A DNA stretch of 64,000 bases from Geosiphon pyriformis (lineage: Eukaryota > Glomeromycota > Glomeromycetes > Archaeosporales > Geosiphonaceae), in assembly GCA_016748015.1 (NCBI GenBank), contig JAAOMT010000543.1, positions 496,001 through 560,000 of the forward strand, written 5' to 3'. The number at the start of each line of letters is the position of its first letter. The stretch's first letter is position 1. The translations under genes and the position numbers were made by a program. Under the pieces are notes generated by a model. The model saw nothing but the letters and a program-made list of their open reading frames with translations, was not told the origin of the DNA and did not search any database. Positions 48,724 through 59,883 of this stretch are shown here, one piece after another.

Positions 48724-51700
48724 TCATTCCAAAGCCAAAATTTTGATTGTCCCCTGACTATTAGCTGCCAAGACAGTATTTGAATTCTTTTTCCAGCAAA
48801 CAGAACTTACAAATAGCGAAGGATCACTTTCAGGGACTTCTTCTCCCTAATGTACAAAGACCCATGGCAATATATGAATAAAAAATTAATTTGATTGAAA
48901 TAAATGATAAAGATTAAAAACTTATATTACCGTCACGTTATTGATACTTCCAAAGTTGAATTTGACAACAGGCTGACATAAATTTTTGTAATATGCAAAA
49001 ACAGAGTTATCTTCACTTCCACAAGCAATCCAATCGGATGTGGTGGTAAGACCAACAAAATTCTTTTCATTAATATGGCCGGTATATGTGCGGACACAAG
49101 ACTGAGTGTTTGTATCCCATAATTTAAGAGTGCTGTCCGTTGAACTAGAAATATGTAAAATATAGTTAATGGTTGAAAAAAGCCAAGATTCCGATCTTTA
49201 AAGAAAGAACATACGCGGATACAAATTCGTTGGGACCTATGAATTTTACATAAGATACAGCTTTACGATGCCCTTTGTAAACAAAAACAGGTTCACGAGT
49301 TTGCCGGAGATCATAGTAATGAATGTGGTGGTCTAAAAACCAAATATTTATAGTGGATTAATAAACAAATTATTTGCGAAATTTATTATAATCACCAATT
49401 ACCTGCACTTCCAAAGGCAATATAATGGCTTATATCAGGTTTGAATTTAACACAGCAGATATTGGCTTTGCTTTCAATTGTAAAGATAGAATGTCTTTGG
49501 TTTGTTGACCAAATTTTTACTTTTATAAAACAGTAATTCCCCAATTAATGAAAATGAATTATTAAACAAAGTTTTAGCAAAAACTAATTCTCAAGAATAT
49601 TTTAGGCTTTACCTTTAGTATCGTCACTTCCACTGGCTAATTTCGTGGGATCCATTTGGCTGAAATCCACACTCCAAGCACGTTTTTCGTGCTCATCAAA
49701 TGTCATCACTTGAAGCCCTGAATTCACATCCCAAAGTGACACTGCACCATCATAGTCGGCACTGACAATTTGGGCTTTAATATAGGTGTTCCATGAAAGG
49801 CAACTTTAAATGGAGAAAATAATTGATTTATTGAAAGAACAAACAGGAAAATGAGCAAAGTGTTGTGAAATATAGAAACGAACCTAATTTTACTTTTGCA
49901 AGTCATCTCTTTAATTGGATAATGCAAATATGTATCCATTGCTTTCCTATTATTAGCAGCACTATCCCTAATAGGAGATGAAATAAAATCAGGTGAAGTT
50001 GTCACCAATTGTCGTTCAATGTTACCATATTCAAATATTTTGATTTTTTTGGTAACACCAGCAGTTGCAAAATATTCGTCATCTCGATCAAATTCAATGC
50101 TAGAAACGATCGATGATGAGCCAAATAAATTTCCGTATCTAAGCGTGTTGACCAGGCGAAACTCCCCATATCTTGTAAAGGCGTTAAGTGTATCGGTAAA
50201 CTTTGAAAGACCCCCGGGAGTGTTAGCTTTAAATTGTTTGAGATAATGTATTAAGTTGGGTGTTACATATAGGTATAAATGAAATGACCAATAAAAAAAA
50301 CCTGAGGGTAGTCGATAAGAGAAATAACAGTCTTCTAGATCATCAAAATGTTCCTGTACACGTTGCTTTTTAATTTGCAGCAACTTTTGGTCAATCAACC
50401 TCTGATCGGCTAAATCCGGAGAAATTCTTGTTGATTTGATTATCGTAAAATTTATCATCAAAGGTCAAGCAAAAGAAGCAAGGTCTTAAAATAAAATCTT
50501 CACCAGGGTAAATACCTTTCCATATGATTAGCATCATTGAAAAACCAGTCTTCCTAAATAATATGGAATAAATTTAAGTTCAGTCGTATTTTGAGCTTAT
50601 CAATAAGAAAGACTTGTTAACATACAGCGTGCTTTCGCTTCCGGGGGATTTGCGTTTCAGAATTTTTTTGTTGGGGTTCACCCTCTGGAACAGCAGTCTC
50701 AGCGACATCATTAGGAACTTGAGCCCCCAAATTGTTGTTTGATGTCCCTCCTGTAATTTCTTCTTCTGCTTGTTGATTAATTTCTTTTTGCTGCAACTGC
50801 TGTTCCCCCAAAGATCGAAGTTGCTCTTGTGTCAATGCGAAATCATGATCTAAGCAATCTAATTCATTAGTCAATTGTTCCAGTTTCTAAAATTTGGATT
50901 CTCAATATGATCAGAGATAGTAAAGAAGGAAAAATGACATATATTAAGAACTTACCTTTTCCTTTTTTGTTTTCATCATTGACAAGAATTCAGATAGTAC
51001 ATCTAGCTCGAGCTCTTTTTCGGCTGATGCCTTTTTCTGTTTCTTGGCTAATAGTGTCATCATCACATCATCTATATCTAATAGCCAAATTTGAATCGAT
51101 GAGGAGAGGCAGAAAAAAACAAAGGGAAAGTTTGAATTATGCAAAACCTTCAAAGCTCATGTCTGTGCTCATTATTCTGTCTTTCATCTGTTTGGTTTGT
51201 AAATGTATCGTCGAATCAAATTGGCCTCCCGTTATCGCTGGAGCTTTTTCTAACAATCGGTTCACTAATGGGGAAATTTATAATGAGAAATTATAAAAAG
51301 TTGATGAATGAAATAAAAAGTTATATGAATGAAATAAAAAGTACTTACATAAGAAGTTAGGGAATATTTGATCCCGCATTAAATACGCGCCACATGTAGG
51401 ACAATCTTTCTTACGGTCTAAATGTTCAACGATGCAGACATAGCTGCAAGATAAAAAGCTTTGGTTTGAGATCATATGGCAAGTCGCTTGACCGACAAAG
51501 CTTTACTCAATGAAGTTGATGTCAACAAAAAATCCTCTAAACTTGCCAAAACGAATGGCCGCATTTCCCCATAAAAGCTTCCTTTATAATTTGAAGGCAA
51601 ATTGGACTGGATAAAAATTATAATTACGAAAAAAGGTAAGTGATTGAAAGAAGAGATCAGTCTATGCTCGAACCATCCTTGATAGAACATTATAAGTTAT

Positions 51701-51995
51701 AATACCATAAAAAATCTTCGTTGTTCAGATTATTGTTCTGAAAACTGTCTGAGGTTGCCGACGAGGAAGTACCAGGAACAAAAAAAGCCAAATTAGAGCT
51801 GGTCTGTGGGGTCAGAGGCACGTTCTGTAAGGATGCACCAGAATTCGTCCGAACAGTGGGTGGTATTGAAAACTTTGTAACTATCAACGGCGTTTCTTCC
51901 TGTTCTTCTTTAACATGTACCGTATCTGATTTTGTCCCGGTATATCGGCTGGGGTCATCAGCGGAATTTGCTGTTTCAAAGTTGTTAGAACGCAT
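48724..51995 (-). CDS. COP1: COP1-type E3 ubiquitin ligase (RING, coiled coil, WD40)
   Basis: Fourteen exons: 51995-51706, 51606-51547, 51443-51349, 51264-51148, 51077-50956, 50886-50626, 50553-50516, 50426-50302, 50226-49884, 49803-49613, 49519-49403, 49332-49215, 49144-48931, 48846-48724; 737 residues, close to human COP1 (731). The C3HC4 RING has its eight ligands at Cys97, Cys100, Cys112, His114, Cys117, Cys120, Cys131 and Cys134 (DFLCPICLQ, KCGHSFCYVC, DCPTC). A coiled coil follows (about 190-270), then a basic PRKRKHA and the COP1-specific [12 protein letters not shown]. The WD40 propeller has [55 protein letters not shown] and [17 protein letters not shown]1 targets transcription factors for degradation through VP-motif binding to the propeller. 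Intron 2 is GC-AG (TG|GCAAGT) and splits a RING cysteine codon. Confidence 0.95.
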
Positions 51996-52571
51996 AATTA
52001 AATAGATATCAAATTTGCGAAGTTGAGTCAATTATGCAAAATCAAATACACATAATTCAGTTATATATGAATTTCCCGAGCGTCTTTTATAAATATGAGG
52101 GTATTCTGATAGTGACTAGTGGCGTTGCTCGCGTGTAAGTGGTTTCAATTATTAATTGTTAATGAGTCTACAATAGATATTGATTCATTTTTGATGCAGA
52201 TCACTTGATGACTTAATATCAGTTTTTGATATTTTGATACATCTGATCAGCTGATAAGATATGCGTGAAAAAAAGACCAATCAGCTGAGCGCAATATTAT
52301 CACTGGTTACAATCCGAGTTTTGAGGATTAAAATGAAAGTTTTTTGAAGAAATGGACTTTTAAAATTCGTGAAATCCATCTGTGATGAATTAATATGAAA
52401 CTAACTCACTAAAGAATATTTTCTCTCTGGAAGAGTGAAAACTTATTTATTTTAATACCAGCTTTTTTAAGAAATAATAAAAACCTTCTCAAAATAAATT
52501 AATTGAAGGTTATAACTCTTACCCCTAATTATTGTATATTAAATGATAACAGATTTTAAATTTTTTTCATA
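51996..52571. other. Intergenic region between COP1 (5') and the Gcr1_C gene (3')
   Basis: This holds the COP1 promoter and the 3' flank of the transcription factor. Two CAGCTGA-containing sites occur near 52248 and 52281; no other feature was recognised. Confidence 0.5.
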
Positions 52572-55127
52572 TTATCTTTTTCTCTGTGCTTGTCCCAGTT
52601 GATCATATAGCCAATTTAATGAATTGCCTGCTCTCATAGCTTCAAGAGAGTCTAAGATTGCTTGTTCATCAGTAAGTTCTTTAAGACGACGTTTGATCTC
52701 TTTAACAATTTTTTTTCGGCGAATTAATCTCGCACCATTATCGGATGCCCATTTGTTCCCATATCTGGCCAACATATCTTGTATGGAAGGATTTCCATTT
52801 AAACCGGTATTCCATTCATTCCAAACATCGTAAACGGTCTGCAGAGTCCCCAGTTCGGGAAGTCGATAATATCGAGGTCGTGCGGTTGACGTGGATGATA
52901 CAAGGGTATCAGGATATGAACTAAGAGATTTTGATATACTTCGATCATCGAAATAGCCATCAAAAGATTCTTTTTTATCTTCTTGACGAGGATTATCACG
53001 TGGGCTAATAAAATCTCCCTTATTGCGATCTTCAGCATTAACTTCAATATTAAGATTATCGACGATATCGGTATTTTTCCGATCTTCAGCTGAAGACTGG
53101 GTTTCCCTATAAATATTTATGCTTTGCGAAGGTATTACCATAGCTGGAGTCAATGAGGACATCGAATTCAGAGTTCCTCCTGAACTTGAACTTTTAACCT
53201 CTTCTAATCCTTGCTTCTGAACAAATAAACTGTCGTGGGAGGGAGCTTCAGTATAATTATTTGTGCTTATCCCGACATAACTGCTAATTGGCGACGAGTT
53301 GTATTCTCTTTTGCGATTTGTTTCATATTCGCGTGGAGACGGTGGAATGTAACTGGAAAATGCTGTATTTACAGCGAAATCACCAATTGGCCTCGAAGTC
53401 AAATTATTTATTGATGAAGCATTAAATTGAGACGAATTCGGAGTAATGGATGACGGATTTGAATGATCAATCGGATTCGACGAATGAAGGTAAGATGCAG
53501 TCATATTATTTGGGCTTGAGGCATTAATATACGATGAAGCTACCTCAATTGGATTTGAGTTGTTTAAAATAGACATGGGAGTGTCCGTCGATGTCGGTGA
53601 GTTAATAAAAGATGAAGGAGTCTCAATATTATTCGCCTTATTCAAAAAAGAATGGCTAAGATCCCTTGTTTGACCCAGTGTATCATTGAAAGAAGAATTA
53701 TTGATGGTTGAGTTGGAAGTATTCACGAAAACTTGCATATCATCTATAGGCTTTGAAGATTCGATATAAGGCTGATGGGAAATGGTTTGTTCTAAAGGTT
53801 TAAAATAAGATGATGATGACGTATCTTTAGTTAGATTCGAGATATCCATGAATGATGAAGCACTTCCCCTTGGACTCGGCGCGTCTATAAATGGGGATGG
53901 CTCCTGAGTGAGGCTGGAGTCTTCTTTGAAATGAGGGGCATGTTCCGTGTTTGGCAATGGCATTTGGTTCATATGATGATCATTTTGATCTGGGGAATGC
54001 GAGAAATGAGTATCTTCATTAGAGTTTGGAGGACTATTAGTCATTTGAGCAATAGGATTGAATGGCATTGCTGTTTCCAGAATGGTCGTACCAGCATTAT
54101 TTGACCCGGAATTCTCAAAAGAGCCTGCGGTTTTTTCCAAGGGATTTTCATGAGGCATTATCGACAAAGGAATTCGATCTCCATCTCTATCAATTTCGTT
54201 ATCACACTGATCTTTTGGTAAAGAGTTAGTATTTTCCGTGCTTCTCCTTGGTGGAGTAACACTTCTAGTACTCATACGGCTGGAAATTTGCGAATTAGAA
54301 TTTGAGGGGTTACCAATGGAGGGTTGATTAAAAGCCTCCGTAGAAGACGGGCCTAGACTGTTTCTTCGACTTACAATAGGTGAGTTAGGGTTGGCAGTAT
54401 TACTTCCTGAAGAATGGATGTCCCCTGAGCTGATTCCATTTTTCAAATTCGTATTATTGGCAATTGGATTATAATTTGGAATTGATGAGATTTTAGGTGA
54501 CATGGGAGTGAAAGTGGGTTCCATTTGCTGGAAGGTAACAGTGGCATCATCATTGGAATTATTTGCAGCTGTAGTCACTGGAACAATTTCGGTAAAAACT
54601 GAGGTAGTTGTCGCTCCATTGGTTGGATTAGTTGTGGTAACAGTGGTCAATTTGATTGTGACCGTTGTAGTTGTAGTGATATTACCATCCGGTGCAATAT
54701 TTCCATTTTCTGGCATTGGATGCTGCCCTGGTAGTGATGGTGCTCCGCTGTAATGAAAATTTGGTATCGGTGTCGGCGTCGGCGTTGCTCTCGGAGGAGG
54801 AATCCTTGGTTCCGGATTCGTTCTAGCTGGTTGAGCTCGTTCATTATGAAGCCTAGAATGACCGATTATCACTTGAGGAACATCTGGAATAATATCGTCT
54901 CGAGTTTGTTGTTCAACGCGCTCAGTCAGTTCTTGTGGCACGAAACGTTTTGGAATTGGAACTATAATTTCAGGGGAAGTATCTTCTGTCGCACTTTCTG
55001 TCGACTCTATTTCTGCAACTGCTGTCAGGTCTATCCTGCGTGGCCTAGGTTTTGTTCGGGGTGGAGCCCCATTTATATCTTGAGTTCTTTGGTCACTATA
55101 CGACTTGGAGCGTGTTATCTTTCCCAT
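52572..55127 (-). CDS. Gcr1_C-domain transcription factor, long Ser/Asn-rich protein
   Basis: Single exon of 851 residues. The C-terminal domain (about 755-830), YRLPELGTLQTVYDVWNEW then NGNPSIQDMLARYGNKWAS and RRKKIVKEIKRRL, matches the Gcr1_C/Hot1/Msn1 DNA-binding domain. In yeast that domain activates glycolytic genes or osmostress genes. The remaining 750 residues have no fold signature: a Thr/Val-rich block (TTTTTVTIKLTTVTTT), then a long Ser/Asn/Pro stretch. Between about 440 and 600 that stretch contains degenerate units of the type S-x-FINxSxPIxxxxS (SSFINSPTSTDTP, SSYINASSPNNMT, SYLHSSNPIDH). Such regions commonly act as activation domains. The ATG at 55127 (MGKITRSKS) is the first in frame. 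No introns, in contrast to its neighbours. Target genes are unknown. Confidence 0.82.
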   Translation of the reverse strand: MGKITRSKSYSDQRTQDINGAPPRTKPRPRRIDLTAVAEIESTESATEDTSPEIIVPIPKRFVPQELTERVEQQTRDDIIPDVPQVIIGHSRLHNERAQPARTNPEPRIPPPRATPTPTPIPNFHYSGAPSLPGQHPMPENGNIAPDGNITTTTTVTIKLTTVTTTNPTNGATTTSVFTEIVPVTTAANNSNDDATVTFQQMEPTFTPMSPKISSIPNYNPIANNTNLKNGISSGDIHSSGSNTANPNSPIVSRRNSLGPSSTEAFNQPSIGNPSNSNSQISSRMSTRSVTPPRRSTENTNSLPKDQCDNEIDRDGDRIPLSIMPHENPLEKTAGSFENSGSNNAGTTILETAMPFNPIAQMTNSPPNSNEDTHFSHSPDQNDHHMNQMPLPNTEHAPHFKEDSSLTQEPSPFIDAPSPRGSASSFMDISNLTKDTSSSSYFKPLEQTISHQPYIESSKPIDDMQVFVNTSNSTINNSSFNDTLGQTRDLSHSFLNKANNIETPSSFINSPTSTDTPMSILNNSNPIEVASSYINASSPNNMTASYLHSSNPIDHSNPSSITPNSSQFNASSINNLTSRPIGDFAVNTAFSSYIPPSPREYETNRKREYNSSPISSYVGISTNNYTEAPSHDSLFVQKQGLEEVKSSSSGGTLNSMSSLTPAMVIPSQSINIYRETQSSAEDRKNTDIVDNLNIEVNAEDRNKGDFISPRDNPRQEDKKESFDGYFDDRSISKSLSSYPDTLVSSTSTARPRYYRLPELGTLQTVYDVWNEWNTGLNGNPSIQDMLARYGNKWASDNGARLIRRKKIVKEIKRRLKELTDEQAILDSLEAMRAGNSLNWLYDQLGQAQRKR

Positions 55128-55347
55128 TGCAAGACTAATGAAACAAGTGTTGGAGGTTCCAACCACCAAACATTAAACGTCATCGCCCATAATACAAGCG
55201 GAACGTAGCGTATTCTAATCTAGAACACGTGATTGCAAGTTAAAATGCTATTTATAGTTTGTCTTAAATTGTAATTAATTTGAAAATTTTAAATAAAATT
55301 AATAATAGATTAAAATATTCATAAATAAATTATTTTAAATTTAAAAC

Positions 55348-55349
<2 letters not shown>

Positions 55350-55427
<78 letters not shown>

Positions 55428-55428
55428 G
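55350..55428. repeat. Inverted trinucleotide array (AAT)n-(ATT)n
   Basis: About 19 AAT units pass directly into about 6 ATT units. The last part can therefore fold back on the first as a long A/T hairpin. Confidence 0.9.
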
Positions 55429-55675
55429 GTATTATTAAAAAAGTTTTTATTTAGTTTGTATAATATTTATAATTTAAAAATAAAACCATTAATCTATTAT
55501 ATTAAAAAATTAAATTATAATAAAAACGAAATTTTATATTAATTGCAAATAATAAGATAAATAAATACTTTATACATTTTTACAACATAAAAAATATTAT
55601 TGATTTTAAATATATTTATTAATTTAATTATCATTATTATTATTATTATTATTTTTAATTAAATAGAAATAAAAA

Positions 55676-56019
55676 AATTATTCGGAGAATTTCATATATA
55701 AGGACTGGTACGCGGAAGCGAAATGGCAAGAAAAAAAGATGGTCGAGTTGGTAAAATATCTCGTCAACTTACACCGAGAGGAGATATGGCTGATCACTGT
55801 AAAGAAGCAGAGAAATTGGGAGGACGATGTCGAATAAATAGTAAGGAACAAATCTGGGAAGGAATATGATGGTATGTGGCTGGGGCACTTCAAATGATGG
55901 CTGGTATAAGTAACACGTTCGGCGAGGAATTTTTAAAGCTAGTGTCCAATAGAAAGTTTGGCATAATGTATGAATTTTGTTTATACGTAAATGGTCGGTG
56001 GTTGAACTACACTGTAAGC

Positions 56020-56020
<1 letters not shown>
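55676..56020 (+). pseudogene. Relic of an unidentified gene ending in an Asn run
   Basis: One frame reads KDWYAEAKWQEKKMVELVKY then LVNLHREEIWLITVKKQRNW before a stop. A second frame further on reads GISNTFGEEFLKLVSNRKFG and FCLYVNGRWLNYTVSN. Both look coding against AT-rich surroundings, but they are in different frames without a clear start or splice sites. I do not recognise the family. The second part runs straight into an (AAT)n array. Confidence 0.4.

Positions 56021-56093
<73 letters not shown>
56021..56093 (+). repeat. (AAT)n microsatellite, about 24 units
   Basis: A long perfect AAT array immediately downstream of the coding-like relic. It reads as polyasparagine in that frame. Confidence 0.95.
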
Positions 56094-56095
<2 letters not shown>

Positions 56096-57809
56096 ACAAT
56101 AAAAAATTAATATAATTAATTATTTATAAAACAATTATTTTTGGGCCAAAAATTATTATTAAAAATTAAAAATTAAAAATTAAAAAATTTTAAGCTTAAC
56201 ATAGAAAAGGTTATAATGCAACAACATATATTTCTAAATATAAATTAAATATTTTTGGTTAATAAAGCCACATTAATAAAGTTGAGGCTGGGATGTAGAA
56301 AATTGGCTATTTTATTAATTAAAAGAGTTTTAACGATAATATTTTTTTCATTCCGGTTACTTTAATGCCCTTTTCAAATGCTTCTATTGGAGCAAAATTT
56401 TTTAGACATTTTTCGGTAATTTTTTTGAAATTTAATTTTTAACGGTATAATAAAAACCGTTTATTTAAATGTAAAATGATTGGGCGAAGAAGTAGCAAGA
56501 TTTAAAAATTGTTTCTAGTCGGATTATTCAACTTAGATATTTGAGTTTCTTATGCATCTGACTTCCGGCTTGAGGTTTAATAATCGATTCAAAACCTTAG
56601 ACTGATAAACAATAACGTATAAGGGTTTCATCTTTCAAAATTAAAAAACTAGCTTTTATACAACTTTTAGTTAAAAGGGAAGTCCAACTTTGAATTCGAA
56701 ATCTTCGTTAGGGTCATGTTTCGACTGGAATTATAAAGTATAATTGATCTTCAGACATAACTAAAAAGCTTTCAAACCAAATTTTGCGGAGTAGCAGATA
56801 CAAAAAATATGTATTGCCAAAATGATTTGATTGTACTGTGAGCTTTTGACAAATTATTGTCAACGACAATATTTATTTTACTTTACTCGAACGGAATCTT
56901 GTAGTTATGAAAAGCAAAAGAATTTTGATAAAAGAATTTTTATAACCTGCGTCTGTTCAAATTAAAAAAATTTTGAGTACAAAATGCCTATTGAATCTTT
57001 TTGAAAAATGGTAAATCCTTTGAATATATTTTCACATTTCTTGAAATTAATGTTGATAAGAATGTAAAACTAGTATTTTAATAAGAAATGTTGTTAGGTC
57101 CAATTTATCGTATGGGTCTCCCATAAGGCAGTGAAAATTTTCTTTGACTAAATTTTAAAAGGAAGAATTCATAATTAAAATGGTTGAGATTTTTCATTTC
57201 CAAATTCGTTGTTTACTTGCCTTATTTGATAATAATATCCCAGAGAAATATTAATTTGACCAATGAAAAAAAAATATCCACGATATATCCTAATCCAAAG
57301 CCTCAATCTATCATGACAAAAAATGAAAGCACACACCCTTAATTTCGTTCTATGATTATCATAATTAAGAAAAGTTTAATTATAGTACATTTAAAAGGAA
57401 AATAATAAAGGAATTTTTCTATATCAGTGTAGAATTTTGAAAATTCGGATTCTATAGCTAATCATTTATGTACTCAAGAAAATGTTTACCAGTTTAATAA
57501 AAACTCATTCTTTAAAATTTGTAAGAAAAAATTATTAGCATTTTAGGATTCTACAAAAGGAATATAAGTTATACAAAATTTACGTATAGAAAGGATATAG
57601 TATAAAAAATAGATTTCTGCCAAAAGAAAAACACTAATTTACGATATACATACATATATATATATATATAGTGGTATTTGCAAAATCAATAAATTCAATT
57701 GTCATTTAAATTCACCCTTTCAAAAAGATAACGTGGTCAATTTGAAACTTGAACCTCAAGCTCATCATACAATGTATTTCAGAAATTCTTAAATCTATTA
57801 CTCAATCCA

Positions 57810-59400
57810 TTAATTCCCAAGTGTACGAATTCTGTCCGTAGCCGTAAAACAACGGATTGGTAATTCTGGGTTCCACTTGATGCTTGCGCTACGCAACGAG
57901 CTCGTGATTGGGAGATTATTCCATAATGATTTAGCCATTAACGCATGAGTATTTAAACTTTTTTACAGAAGAAATTTTTTTTTATAAGTGGTACAATACT
58001 TTTACAAAAAATTTGCAAATTATGATTCTAATTTCAAACCTTGGATGAAAACAGTCAATGTTACTAACGGCCTCAATCGGAAAAGTTGTTAAATTGACAT
58101 CGATAGGTTGATAGACGACAGCAAACGAAGGATCCCGATTATGTTTTTGAGCATATTCCATCGCAATCCTTTCAATTGCACTTTTGTAAAGGACTGTAAC
58201 TTTGTCCATTTCTTGACGCTTCTTTTTCCCAATTTGGCCTGAGGTAGGAATTAAAATTTTAGTTAATCATTTGAAAAAACGTTTCAAACATAGATCAAAA
58301 TTAGCGTTTCTTAATTTCAAAAACACCTGGTAAAAAAGCACATGGACACCCAAATTGAACTTGTGGCAAATCTTTAAACCAACGACAATACTCTTTACCA
58401 TGGCTAAACTCATAAACTTGTGACACGTTAAATACGCCCATCAAATTCACGACGGTATTTGGTATATATCTACGAATCGATTCCAATGTTTTTCGAATAT
58501 TTTTTTCAAATTCAAGTGGGGCAACGTAGTTTCTTGTGCATATATTACAAATATCGTTTGAGCCCATGAATAGGTTTAAGAACTTGATGAGAGAAAAAAG
58601 TAATTAAATTACCATTTCCCGAGATTTCGAATTCAAATTTTAATAACTTTTTTAAATTTTTACGCTAACCTTGTAATCTTTCCTAGTAGCATTATATTTT
58701 GCCAACTGGTTCAACAAATATCTCATCTCATGTTCAAGATTTGTAGCCATTGCACCAGATTGAGCAGCATTCAACCTGTCAAAAAATGGCTTGTATCGAT
58801 TATCAGGGCAGAAATTGCCTAAAGGGCCAAGGAACAACAATTTCAAAGATTTAAGTCAAACATGCTCATGGAATATTTTAATGTTCATAATCGAATTTCT
58901 AAAAAATCTCCAATTTACTCACCAGCACAAATTTCAACCAAATGAGACCCGACACTGGCTCCAATCACATCTCGTCGATAAAATTTAATAAAATTGGCCA
59001 ATGACTCGGCATTCTTATCACCACCCATCGCAAAGCTAACACCACGGTGCTCTTTTAAATTTTTAATGGTCAGAGGATGGCCATGGTATTTTCCTTTAGC
59101 AAAGAATCCCGCTGTGATACTGTCACCTAAAGCCATTACGTATTTTATATCATCTGGTCGAAGATCGTGAACTGATTTTGCGCCAAAGAAACGTGGTGGG
59201 AGAGATGGGCACGAGGTTATGTTTGAAACGAAAAGTGGTTTAACTGGTTTCTGATTGAAAATTTTTGGGATTTTATGAGATCGAAATATACGGGTTATGG
59301 TGTATTTGAAAAAGATTTGTTGAGCAAGAAGGGATGGTAAGAGGAGTAGGATGAAAAGAGTGCAAAATCTGAAAATTAATTGAGATTTTTGAAAATTCAT
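57810..59400 (-). CDS. GDSL-family phospholipase/esterase with signal peptide (PLB1-like)
   Basis: Five exons: 59400-58923, 58818-58670, 58582-58327, 58238-58040, 57957-57810; 409 residues. A signal peptide covers about residues 1-26 (FRFCTLFILLLLPSLLAQQ), so the protein is secreted or enters the ER/vacuole. Catalytic blocks are complete: ALGDSITAG (Ser94), FAMGGD (oxyanion Gly), GSNDI (Asn218) and DCFHPR (Asp356, His359). DIKYVMALGDSITAG and the RGVSFAMGGD spacing match the phospholipase B1/lysophospholipase group of the GDSL superfamily. Substrate is not readable. Introns 2 and 4 use AAG acceptors. The last 30 residues after NLPITSS are unconserved in look, and an exon beyond the predicted stop cannot be excluded. 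Confidence 0.9.
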
Positions 59401-59883
59401 TTTAACTGCTAAAATTTAGGGCTTTCAGAATGTAGTAAAAAGAATAAATAGAAAAGGTATTTGATCTTAAAGAAACAAAGTGAGTTCTTCGAGCGAAGTT
59501 TGTTCAATTTATGAATAGTTATTAAAACTCCTTAATTTAATCAAGCTTAAGCAGATTTTTTTAGAAAAATCCCCCAAGTTTTCGTGATCAAAATTTAATC
59601 AATTCTAAAAAGAAAAAAATTGAACGCGTGTGAAACTCATCAGTTTCATCAAAACACAGTTTGACTTTTTTAAGACAAACGAAGATTTAAGATATTGTTT
59701 TTATATTTAAAAAAAAAAAATTTCAATTATTTCACTTAAAAAGATAAGTCTAATTAGAAGTTCATGATAAAGGTAAAACTTTATTTAAAAATCTTGACAT
59801 CATTGGCGTATCTAATATCAGTAATCACTATTATGGATCTTATGCCTATAATCCTCGAAAAGCCTTTTATGAGCTAAAACCGT
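59401..59883. other. Intergenic region upstream of the GDSL gene
   Basis: AT-rich DNA holding the 5' flank of the GDSL gene and the 3' flank of the hydrolase pseudogene. No feature recognised. Confidence 0.6.

Larger units (their letters stand above)
55128..57809. other. Intergenic region rich in microsatellites, with a gene relic
   Basis: Two large AAT-type microsatellite arrays and a short GC-richer relic at about 55676-56020 are listed separately. From 56100 to 57800 the DNA is non-coding, with a (TA)n run near 57650-57670. Confidence 0.6.

Noticed and set aside
54502-55208. Plus-strand frames rich in Val or Arg/Trp
   Set aside because: They are antisense shadows of the long Gcr1_C-domain gene.
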